Shown here: positions 10,563-21,152 of the stretch, piece after piece
Numbering within the stretch: the first letter of the stretch is position 1
How the letters are laid out: the number at the start of each line of letters is the position of its first letter
Source: Oscheius dolichura
Lineage: Eukaryota > Nematoda > Chromadorea > Rhabditida > Rhabditidae
Reading direction: 5' to 3'
Length of the DNA: 64,000 bases
NCBI GenBank assembly: GCA_932521035.1
Contig: OW051496.1
Span: forward strand, 9,610,001-9,674,000
Translations under genes and position numbers: made by a program
Notes under the pieces: generated by a model
Databases searched by the model: none
What the model was told of the DNA's origin: nothing
What the model saw: only the letters and a program-made list of their open reading frames with translations

Positions 10563-13500
10563 TTATCCCAAGAACTTCTTCGTAATCTGGCCCATTTTGT
10601 AGAAAATGAACCCGAGCCATCCGATGTTCAAGTCGACGGTCTGTGCATCACCGGCCGGGAGATTTTTCAACTGTAGCACGTCGAGGTCTTGAACCTCCTT
10701 GAAGATTGCTCCATTTTGGGCCATCCTCTTCAGTTCCTCGATCATCTCATACATTTCTCCCGTGGTCTTGACCCGGTAGGTCTTGAGCTCCGACTGCTGC
10801 TTCAGGAGTTCTCTGTACTGGTCTCTGTAGTCGTTCAACTCCTTCAGAAGGGTGTCATCCCCTTCGTGCTGGACTTTCACTTCCTAAACTTCTCATTACT
10901 TTCTTCTTTAGAGAGGCATACCTCCTGTTTAATCATATGATCCAAGTACTCAACGAAGGCGTCGTTTACCGGTACAATGGAGTGCTTCTTCAAGAAAGCC
11001 AGGGCATCAGCCAAGAAGACCAGAACCTTATTCTTTTCGGCATTGAATTCAGCAATCCGCCGCTTGTAATAATCGATCAGCTCCTCCGATAATGCCTTCC
11101 TATCCGTGATGTTCTTCAGCTCATTCTCCTTCGAGGAATCAATAGCCTGTAGTATTATTTCCTTCACTGTAAAGAAGAAAAAAGCTTACATTATCCCAGA
11201 TGGTTTCCAGCTTGTAAGTGATATGCATGTGCATCTCCCAGGAGCATGAACAGTTGGAACACTTGTGAATATGGCCAGCGAGGGCGGAACAGTTTTGAAG
11301 GGCAGTGTTGTTGAGGATGGTCGTCTGTAAAATCACAAATGAAAGGTCCAAAAAACTCATAGTGCCGGGCCGGTCCCGTTGTAACACGATCCAGAAAAGC
11401 CTAGAAACCCGATAAGGACATCAAAACCCGACTTTACAAGGATCTACAAGGCATCGGATCCCCATTATAGTCGCTTTTTTTTTTTCAGATTTTCCCGTCA
11501 TTTTCGGTCTGCTCTCTAATTTTTGTACTGTTCGATGAAAGTCAAAGATAAAAACAAAATAACTAAATCCAATTTGGCCATGTGGGTTCTACAAGGCCCG
11601 CCCTCGCGGAATTGGAAATGGAGTACGACAAGTTTCTGTAAGCCTCACAGTTTGCCTGGCCCAGGTTTTTGTTTTAAATGTTCGTACCTGAACTCCGTGA
11701 AGATGACAATGATTGTGACACACTGTCTTATAATGGATCTGATCGATCCCGTTGATCGACTTCCGTTCCGTACAACCGGGTGATGCACAAACAGTCATAG
11801 GGTACTTCAGATTCTTTGTTGTCAGTTTTGGCTGAATATGTTTTGTTTTCTTCCACCTATACCAAGATAAAACGTACCACTTGAATGTTCATCTTCTGTC
11901 TGACATCAGTACCTCTCCTCTCGGCCTCTTCCACTTCCACAATCTGTTCTTCCAACATCCTCGTGGTGATCATAATAGACTTGGTTAATTCAGCAATAGG
12001 ACGAAGGAGGGCCATGATCAAACGGCGGGCATTATTCACATCGAGAGTCTTATCCACCATATGGGGCTCCACATCGGTTATGGCTTTGATCAGTCTGAAT
12101 ATTACGGTATTCTCCGTGAAAGAGGCATCCTACTTGAAGATCTGTTTCTTCGAACGGTCAAAACTGGTTCGGTAGCCACTCAGCGCGTCTGCGTCGAATT
12201 CTATTTTATTTTTACGAGAGCAAAGGTAGCGGAAACTTTCCGAGTCGAAGCAGAAGTATTTTCTATAAAATGGTATCATTAAGAAAGTCTATTTCCAAGT
12301 CCTACCCATCTACGTCGATCTTTTGTGGGAGTTTATCCAATTCTCCGGACAGAGTACGGTAGGTGTCTCCTGGGCCGTAGTCAGCTCCTCTCGTGTTCGT
12401 GAAACAGAAGAAGATATTCTTTGTAGCGGATTGATGCAGATGGCCGAAGAGCTGATTATGACAGTAGCGGAAGATGATCCCACTTCTGGCTTCATTTGCC
12501 TTCAGGAGGATGCAGATGGCATGGATTTCCCTAAGAATCCCCTGTAGTTCGACTCTACAGTAACCCTCACTTGAATCCAGCGATGAAGTCAAGAATCTTG
12601 GCGAAGTTCTCGTTGTCAACGAGGGTTCCTCTGGTGTCCCCGACCCCCGGGGTGTCGATCAGCCGAATGTATTTCTTGTTCTCTGCCGGCCCCCAGGAGA
12701 AGAGGTAGGACTTGGGAGCTTGGGTGGCAGATGCTCCTGCCGTGTCTATTTCATTCTGCTCCTCGACGTCGCCCAGTCTCTCGACTTTTACATTTGGCTT
12801 CATGCGGATCGGGATCTTTTTATACTAAAAGGTGGAATTTATGTAAAAGTACGGGGAAGCTCTCACATCTGCGGTAACATGCGTAAAAGACGAAGGAATC
12901 AGGACGTGGAAGTTATTCTGCTCGGCATCTTTGAGGTTAGAGAACGAGAGGAGGTTGACGAAGTTATTGATAAAGCTGGACTTTCCCACGCCCGTCCCTC
13001 CCATGAGGACAATGTTCATCGTGTGGGGACACCTACAGAAACCTTATATGATTAATTGCTAGGTAAATAACCTGTCAAAGATTTCCTTATTGAAAGGAAC
13101 TCCTTCAATATCGGAATAGCTTGGTTCGACGCGCTTATGAGAGGAGGGGGTGAACATATCTCGATGACGGTGCTTCTTCTTGTCGCCGTCTTTTTTATCT
13201 CCCTTTTTCGGGGTCGAATCCTTTTCAGGAGTCTCTGGAGCGTTCTTGTCTGCTTTTTTCGGGGTCTTCTTCCTAAAAACCCCAAAATTCCTGGTAAAAA
13301 TGGTGCCATACTCGTCTTTTTCCTTTTTGGAACTGCTGGGCTCCTTCTCCTTTTTCTTTTCTTCCTTGGATGGGGTCTTCTCCTTCTTCAAGGCTTTCTT
13401 ATCCCTCTTGGGGCTTTCCTTCACCGGGATCTGACTATCCTCCGCTGCCTGAGAACCATTTAGCCGCTCTAGCCAGAATTTAAGAGCCGTCTGCGCACCG

Positions 13501-14458
13501 ACTCCCCAGTTCTCGACAATTTTCTTCAAATCATCGTAGTTCTTCTTATCAAGAGCTTGTTGAGCCACATTTCTGTATGGCGTTCCAGGCGCATACTTCA
13601 TGAAGTCGCAACGCTAAAACGGTATTATTGGAACCAAAACATCTATACCTCATTTTTGAAATAGAGTTCACACTCCCTGAGAGCCTTGGCGGTAAGGTAG
13701 TCCTCCATGTACTTGAGCTTGTTCTCAATAGTGAAGTCGGCATGTCGTATGATTATAAGGACTTCGGGAATCTGTTGATTTGGTACCTGGACGAGGAAGG
13801 GCATTTCTTTGTTGATTTCCTGAAAAAAACCAGAACATTAACCATTGGATTACTGTAACTAATAGAGTCTCCAACTTGCTTTCTATTGGATTTTGGAAAT
13901 CTTTTCCCCCTCAGCACAGTTTTAACCCCGCTATGTTCCAAATGAACTTACCGCTCTCTCTGCTTCGGAGATCCCTTCCGGCTGCTCTTCATCCTCCTCA
14001 TCGGAATCCTTCTCAGTCTCCTCATCCTCCCCATCATCATATTCATGGTCCACGCGGTTGTGAAGAGTGTCCTTGCCCGAATCCTACAAAAATTTCTACT
14101 TGTTCAATTTATTGATGTTACCAGCTCTCTTCTCAATTGGAGTCTTTCTTCCGTTGTGAGCTGTGAAATATCGAAGCGACTTCCATGACGAGAAAGCCTT
14201 TCAAAGTCAGAGGGCTTTAATCAGAGATGTTAGATAGCATAAAGCAGTAAATTTACCTCGTCATCAGTAGTGTAGTGCCGTCGAGTTCTGAAGAGAGCAT
14301 CTGACGGGTTCAGGAGCTCTTCTTTACTGATCTAAATACCGTAATTCCATAATTATTCGAGGTTGTAAACTCACGGTTGACCCTGGTCGACGTTCTTCAG
14401 AATCACTGCTGCCAGGAGACTTTTCTCGGGGATTGCCTCTCGAAGTTCGCTTCGACAT
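10563..14458 (-). CDS. P-loop GTPase with N-terminal helical module and Cys/His-rich domain (class I, copy 2)
   Basis: A minus-strand spliced gene and paralogue of 904-4447. It starts at the ATG at 14458 (MSKRTSRGNPRE) after an acceptor-like sequence. In order: a short Ser/Arg-rich N-terminus with an ELLNPSDALF segment; an acidic stretch (about 14080-13960); a helical module (EINKEMPFLVQVP...KLKYMEDYLT, then KYAPGTPYRN...DLKKIVENWG); a long Lys/Pro-rich linker; a G domain with G1 GGTGVGKSS (about 12980), G3 RLIDTPGVGDTRG (about 12650), HAICILLKANEAR, then FCFTNTRG (about 12400); a helical region; a Cys/His segment with CASPGC, CHNHCHLHG and CSNCSC..HMHITY; and a C-terminal helical tail. The linker and acidic stretch are longer than in copy 1. 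Estimated at 900-1000 residues. It is divergent from the gene at 15011. Confidence 0.87.
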
Positions 14459-14854
14459 CTGAAAAAAGAATTTAATTAGGAGACCAGCCGAGGAACTGCA
14501 CGGTTTATCAGGGAAAGGGCAATGATAGTGGAAAGGGGGACGGCCCGTGATCAACCACGGTGAAATTCTCACCACAAACAAGTTGTGAAATCCTCATTTT
14601 TAACGAGGATTTATAATCGATCACTTTCAAGATAATAGTGAGAAAAGTGTGCTCTGTCTCTGTCTACAAAATAAATACATTTTTTTTATCAAGGATTATC
14701 CCAATAAGCGGAGAGCTTCGTTTAATTTCAAGGGGAAGAAAATTCAAGAAGACACCGATTGGAAGAGAAGTTGAGGAAGAAGGAATGATCGCCACGTATC
14801 CTGTCCCCGATAGAGCTGTGCGGGGAAAGACACAGAGTCGCAAGCTCCACCCCT

Positions 14855-14884
14855 TTTCAATTTCTCATCCCTTATCAGTTGCTG
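14855..14884. promoter_or_regulatory. Shared divergent-promoter block with GATA-type site, second cassette
   Basis: TTTCAATTTCTCAT, then CTTATCA (14871-14877), then GTTGCTGG, matching 4583-4611 with few changes. It lies 134 bp upstream of the ATG at 15011 and about 400 bp from the divergent ATG at 14458. The surrounding promoter sequence has diverged strongly. Confidence 0.65.
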
Positions 14885-15010
14885 GCAAATTCTCCTGGCC
14901 CTCGTTTTCCCCCTTTGCCCCAAATGCTTGCGCCCATCACAGCCTTCTTTAAAAACTCTGTATCTTGCAGAAGATCGCTAACTGAACCCAGCCAGCCGAC
15001 GGAGCTCCCA

Positions 15011-18000
15011 ATGCTGACAGAGGAAACGAAAGTGGGTTAAACCAGCTGATTCATTCTTTTTATTTTTATAGAGTCCCTTTCCTTTTCTCAAGGGAGAAGA
15101 CGATGAAGCAGTAACTCAAGTGCATTACATAATTACCAATTTCCAAACGAATGCAAGCCGGGCAGACCAGGCTATCAAGCCATGGTTGTCTGAGTGCAAT
15201 CAACTCTACTATGAGATCTTCAAAGATGAGGTGAATTTGGTCTCATTCTCTTGACAGTTTTTAGTTAAAAATGCGCGTACCGAAGGAACTGTTCAAACTT
15301 TTACCACAGGAACGCCGAAATGTCATCGATTGGATTAAAAAACATTACATCGTAAAAGGAGGAAATAGCTGCGCTTATTAAACTGCTATTTTAGGTAAAT
15401 ACTAGCGTACAAATAGAAGAAAACAGCCTGGAAGAAATTCTGGAGCTCGCCCAGAAAATGTAAGTTTGTTCGAATCCACACAATCTCTTTACTTCTTTTC
15501 TAAAGTTCCTATTCATAAATTCATTTTTAGACTTGAGACCTATAAACAACAGATGTGCTCTGAAACAGACGGACGTATTGATAATACCGGGCAATCCAAG
15601 CCAGTCATCCTCTCTTCCGATAGTCAAGTTGTAGAGGAAATCAAAGCCCCTTCGGAAATACGAGAAGGCTCCACCTCATCGACGAACTCTGGAGGATTTG
15701 AAAAGTATATTTAATAACAATCTCAATATACTGTTTATCGTAGGATTGAGCTCAAAGAATACGCCGAAAACGAACCCGCTGAAGATGAGGTTTCTTCTCT
15801 GGAGAGGTATTGCTACCGTCATTCATAATGACCCATATTCAGCCAAAATTCTCTTCAAAGTGATGGCACTTACGTAGATGCCTCAATGAATATTCACCAG
15901 CCGAGTACAGACGAAACACTGGCAACTATAAAGCCGAAGTTGGAATACTTATCACGAAAGCATCGTTAGAATTTCAGTGTACAGCATGAACCAGCTCAAC
16001 CAGAACCGTCCAAGAGAAACGTTTACCCTTCAAGTCCAAGTGAACACCTTCCCCGTCAAGTGTAAGAAGATGTGAATTCATATTTTTTATTTATAACAGA
16101 CCTCGCAAAGAAGCTTCATCACACGATTATGGCAATCATATGGCAAATGTCCCACAGCAAAGTGCCCAAGAACCCAATCGTGATAATGTACAAAGCCAGA
16201 TGGAAAACGGCTACAATCCGACGAGGTGTTTAAATTTCTAAGGCCATGGGGAATTGATGCTATTCAGCAGTCTGGTGCCTCCGGTTTCTTCTGCTCAAAA
16301 ACTGGACATGTCGGAATACACAGACTCTTTAAATGTAATGCTCATCGGCCAAACGGGCGTTGGAAAGACGACGTTTATAAACGCGTTCCAAAATTATTTA
16401 AAGTATCCATCTTTGGATGATGCATTGACTGGGGGACTAATTGTGCCCATAAGGACCTCCTTCAATATGGTCATAGAGGTAAAATTTGTGTAAATCTGAG
16501 GAAAGTCTCATTTTTAGAGGGGAGCAAATCCAGTGAATATTGAAATTCAGCCGTTGTCGTGCAAAGTCGCGGAAATAGTCAATGAGCCATTTCATTCAAA
16601 GGATGGTCAATCACGAACACAGGTTAGTTTTAATCACTACAAAATAAAAATACAGTAGAATGCTATGATTCACGAATTCCACTATACATGTCACGACCAG
16701 CAGAGAATAATCCGATTGGTTGACACTCCGGGAGTAATGGATACTCGCGGAGATGAGAAAGATAAAGAGAACTATTGCAACACCATGGAAACGATAAAAA
16801 GATTGAAGTGAGTAGTTGTATTCCTAAACAAAGTCATTTTTAGACACATCCATGCCATTTTTGTCCTTATGAAACCGAATGAAGGGAGGTTTACATCAGA
16901 GTTCAGCAGTGCGTTGGACAAGATTTTCAAGTATCTACCAAAAACTGCTGTACAAAATGTTGCGTTTTGCTTCACTTCCACGGAGCCTTTTAACTTTCTT
17001 CCTTCTGAGACTTTTGGCGTGTTAGAGGGTTATTTGAAAGAGCTTCAGAAAAGGACCAGTGTTAAGATCCGCGCAAAAAAGTAAGTTATAGTCCATTTCC
17101 AACGGATATTCCACGGATACAAATTTGGCGGCGTGTCTCTGCTATCGGACAATGTTCGAAAGCTTCCTGGTCCCGTAGCGGAGAGGGCTTTCCGAGGAAT
17201 ATCCGTTGGAAATGGACTACATTGAAATCGTATTTTCCCATATAACATATTTTCCTGTATAATGCTGAGTTAGACATTGGCGATTCCATTTTATAGAGAG
17301 AACATTTTTTGCTTTGACAATGACTGCTTCCGCTTTCAATGCACTGTATACCAATATCCACAGTATGCCGAGAAGAAATCTGCGTATGAGAGAAGTTGGA
17401 ATAACAATACCATCCAATTACAACGGTAAGAAAGGGGTAAACACCTTGTTGAACTGTTCAGAATGCTCGAATATCTCCAGTCACAGGCCCCATATCCAGC
17501 TCTTGATTCTGTTAACATTGCTCGGGTAGAGAGACGTCTGCGAAATCTTGTGGAGACATTCGCCAATATTACAAGAGATCATCTTAAAGAAGTCATTTTG
17601 ATTAAAGCTAAAAGGAAGGCATCGTCGGGGTGGTCTAAGATACTCTCTGCTGATTCACAAGAGGTACATAACTTGATAATTTTGACTGTCGAATTAGATT
17701 GAGGAGAGAGAAAAATGCTTCAAGCATATTCTCAAATGCTGTACATTTTTCACCGAATTCCTCCAGCGCAGTTCAGTTGGAATTGAAGATCTCTTTGGCA
17801 TACAACTGCAGAAATTTATCCTAACAGAGGTAACCGCGGGAATAGAGCGGAGTATATCGTTTATTTTAGGAGAAAAGATACGAGCTTGAGAGAAGTCGAA
17901 AGTATCCTACAGTGGCCGAGACACATGCATTGGTTATGGAATTAAAACGGATTGCTAATGAATACCGATTTTTAAACGTAGAATTCAAAACTAAGGTTTC

Positions 18001-18185
18001 GAATAAGAGCACTGGTGCGGCTACTCCAGAGGAGGTAAACAGTAGAAATAGCTAAAGAAACTCGGCGGTTTCAGATAGAAACGATGCTCAACAAAATATG
18101 TCAACTGAGATATTACGGTGACAGAGTTGCTACAACTGAAGCAATGCTACTAAATCCTGGTTCCTTTCGAACGTCCCATGTCTAA
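15011..18185 (+). CDS. P-loop GTPase, class II, copy 2
   Basis: A plus-strand spliced gene starting with the small exon MLTEETK (15011-15031). The next exons, 15072-15230, 15265-15351 and 15395-15459, have exactly the same lengths as in the paralogue at 4730. The N-terminal module begins SPFPFLKGEDDE. A long Ser/Glu/Gln/Asn-rich low-complexity linker follows (about 15531-16230; one small exon junction near 15860-15990 is unresolved). The G domain has G1 GQTGVGKTT (about 16350), then RLVDTPGVMDTRG (about 16720), FVLMKPNEGR, then FCFTSTEPF. The C-terminal helical exons end at TAA 18183-18185, with AATAAA near 18252. One intron (17083-17296) carries a 127-bp inverted-repeat element. Its role is unknown; it is probably a partner of the divergent class I GTPase. 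Confidence 0.85.
17091..17217. repeat. 127-bp inverted-repeat element (MITE-like), copy 3
   Basis: Same length and ends as 428-554, but better preserved: GTCCATTTCCAACGGATATTCC at the left (22 bp) and its complement at the right. It is flanked on both sides by TA, which fits a Tc1/mariner-type TA target. It sits wholly inside an intron of the class II GTPase, and the corresponding intron of copy 1 (near 6650-6690) lacks it, so insertion followed the cassette duplication. Confidence 0.8.
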
Positions 18186-19438
18186 TTACAAGCTCTTTTG
18201 TTTCTGCTTATTACTGTATATTCTACTTTGTCCCAGTTTGTATGTATCTGAATAAAATATTTTTTCCTTTCTGAAGTCTTCAATCGCTTGTGAGAAAACT
18301 CCGGAACCAAAAGAGCCCGAGCTCGCAAAAGCTAACGGATTCCCATCTGGTCCAGATTTGTATTGATCTTTTTCTTCGCACCTAATACAGGTCGGATTTG
18401 AGTGTCATCCAGTTTGGAGCATGTTATGCTGCACTTCCGGCTGGCCATAAAAGGATGAGCCGAGTAGTTGTCATCCCCTTAACTGCTAAGAACACAAACC
18501 GACTGCGTCAGCGGAACTAGATAACGGTGTTTGCGCCAGCTAGCAATGAGACCTTTTCTCACCGTCCCAAATATCTCCTCCGCTGGTTGTTTCACAATAT
18601 TGTGTCGTTAAAATAGTACTTACAAAGGGGAGTAAGCATATAGTCATTACTTGATTGTCCTTTTATGCGCTCTCTTCTTTTGTAACGGTGCAAGGATGGC
18701 GCCGTTACCGTATCCGGTGCTGATCTCCCCCGAAAAAAGCCAAGAGCAATCATAAAACTTTATCCATGTGCTTGCCACGTCTCTTCCCATTGTTTGTCCC
18801 GAGTCTATTACTGATAAAATGGTACCTTGGACTATAATCTCAAAGCTTTTCTCACCGGTGTTTGCCGCACTAAAAATTGGGGGTTTAGCGGATGGGGGAC
18901 CGAAACCTATTCTTAAAACAGATTATCGTTTCTAGGGGTTTAATAACTGTTTTAGAGTCACTGCCAACTGTTCCTGTATGAATTATTCCTGGCAACTGCA
19001 TTGTCGACACCCGTTTCACTGCTTCCAAAACTACTGGGCTCCGTTATTTTCATGATATGGGCATATTTTTGCCGATAAAAGGATAAAATAGACCGTACTC
19101 TTGATATTTATGGTCCTTTCTGAGCTGTAAAGTCAGCATACGACCCCTGACTCCGCTAGCCTAAGCTATTGATTCCTCTAGAGGCCATAATGGGAAATAT
19201 AAAGATTATCAGTAGTTCTGTTCCGTTAATTTCTCACCAGAACTACTTGTTGTTCAGTTAGAAAGGGGGCAGAAATCTCTCTCGCCCGCGTTTCACAACC
19301 CCTGGTGAGAATTTCAAGCCGGCAAATCATTTCACCTGATAAGAGTCCGCCCCATTCTGTGCACGTCCTGGCTGCGCTCAGTCTCCTTTCTTTCTTTTTA
19401 TCACCAACTCTATTTTTCATAAATACGATATTTGCAGA
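18186..19438. other. Intergenic region of second cassette
   Basis: 1.25 kb without a recognisable gene. It shows patchy similarity to 7501-8661. It contains the 3' end signal of the upstream gene and the promoter of the next one. Confidence 0.6.
19306..19343 (+). promoter_or_regulatory. Conserved promoter block with GATA-type site, second cassette
   Basis: TGAGAATTTCAAG (19306-19318) and TGATAAG (19337-19343) repeat the arrangement of 8542-8577 with almost the same spacing, upstream of the ATG at 19439. Confidence 0.6.
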
Positions 19439-20968
19439 ATGGCTCCCAAGAAGAACGTGAACAAGCGTCAAACCCAGGAGAATGAGAGAAGCACCCCCGC
19501 TCCGGAGGCAAACGTAAGGGGATCAAAATATGACCAAAATAAGGTTATTTAGCCGGATGGTATTCTTAAATTTGTCAATTCTCTCCCAGCTGATCATCAA
19601 GAAGACGTACAGGCAATTATCGACATGACAACCCTTCCCATTGACACGAAACTCGTCTACCTGGAGGAGCACCTTACAGTAGCACAGATAAGAACATGCC
19701 GTCGCCTGCTGGAAGAGGAGGTAGTCCCCTCTTTGTCTCTATCTAAACAAAAACTCTTTAGTGCTCGAACTTCAAGCAGTTCCTTTCAAAAGCTCAGCTG
19801 AATCTGGTTGATAAGATGATCCAGAAGGAGGATTTCGACTCTATCAGACGGACAATCAGCGGCAATGTCGCAGCCTTGGAGGCTTTCCAGAACTATTTGA
19901 AATACAATGGATACGAGGTAATTTTGACCGCGTCTCATCTGAAAAGGGGAGAATATTTCAGAACGATGATGCCGAAGCTGAGGAAGAGCCAGAGAAAGAA
20001 GATACCAAGAAGTCCAAAAAGGGTAAAGCTGATGCCAAGAAAGGAGCCAAGTTAGTTTTGAAGTCTTTTTATTAAAGGCAATATTAACATTCTACAGTAC
20101 CACAGTTGTTTTGAGACCCTAATTTCTCACTGTTTCGGGGGGGGGGGGGGGGGGGGGGGGGGGTTCGTGAATAAGGCCAAAAATCGGTGAGGGCGGGGAG
20201 ATGTCTTGTGATATAAGTGTTCGATGAATTGTAAATAATTTTAGAGGCACTAAAAAGGTGCATGATAGTGATGAAGAGGAGTGGCCGAGTAGTGATGAAG
20301 ACGAGGAAGAAGACTCTGAAAGCGAGGATGTCTTCGAAGAAGAGGAGCCTACCTCGAAACCTACCAAAAAGAACAAGAATAAAAAGGGAAAGGAGTGAGC
20401 TTGTCCTAAAGAATTTAATAGAATTCGGCTTTTAGCTTCGCTCCAAACAATATGGACTACGAGGCGTGGAGACGGCATTGCGAGAGCAGCACAGCTCGTG
20501 GCCAGTCTGTTCCAACACCCGTTACCATCTGGCAAATGGCTGAAAAAGCCGCGAATGAGATAAATGAGCTCGGGGGGAAAGTATCCACACTGGAAATGGA
20601 GAACGAGAGGCTGAAGAGGGGGCTCCAAGAAGTCGAACAGGTGGCCTTATCTCTATTGTTGACCAGAAGGGGATATTTTGCAGTTGCGAAAGAGTGAGAG
20701 AGACGAACTCAACCGCTACAACGAACAGAAACTACAAGAAGCCTCGAAGAACTATCTGGAGGAGTTGAAACAACAGGAACAGGTATTAATCCAGTTGTTG
20801 AGTGAGCCCCACTTTTAAATTTGAAGAGGAAATTGTTGTAATCAGCCCAAGTTTCAAAGTGTGGCTCACTCCAATTGATTACGGTATTCTTTCCAGAGAC
20901 TGAAGGAGCAGCATACTCGGGAATTGGCAGCTGCTTACGTAGCCGCGGGCCAAAATCCCGATGATTAG
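19439..20968 (+). CDS. Acidic coiled-coil protein with GTPase-type N-terminal module, copy 2
   Basis: Eight exons (19439-19513, 19553-19720, 19762-19917, 19962-20050, 20245-20394, 20436-20640, 20684-20782, 20897-20968) total 1014 nt, exactly in frame, giving 337 residues. The start MAPKKNVNK follows TTTGCAG directly, a likely trans-splice acceptor. The helical module (FVNSLPADHQEDV, then KLVYLEEHLT, then LNLVDKMIQKEDF) is followed by a Lys/Glu region, a strongly acidic block rich in Asp, Glu and Ser, the YEAWRRH segment and a C-terminal coiled coil ending in AAGQNPDD. There is no catalytic motif. Intron 4 contains a run of 27 G. The gene is convergent with the ABC transporter gene, 184 bp apart. 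Function unknown; adaptor or scaffold is my inference. Confidence 0.87.
20137..20163 (+). repeat. Poly-G tract of 27 bases
   Basis: An uninterrupted run of G inside intron 4 of the coiled-coil gene, absent from the paralogous intron. Such tracts can form G-quadruplexes and are length-unstable. The exact count may be affected by sequencing. Confidence 0.9.
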
Positions 20969-21152
20969 AAGAGACCAAGCGGTCAATAGCTACAGTAACC
21001 CTGTTGTCTCTTACCCCAAAAACTACCCCCTTTCTTGATTTTGCACCCATCTTTCCTCCCTTCCTCGCTTCTGTAAATTGCCAATCAGTAAAACATATTT
21101 TTGTAGACGGTTCCTTATTTTTATCACATTATCCGGATTTGTAGAAGATAGG

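Noticed and set aside
20119..20628. Proline-rich minus-strand frame over the poly-G tract
   Set aside because: Created by the G run and by antisense of the coiled-coil gene exons.
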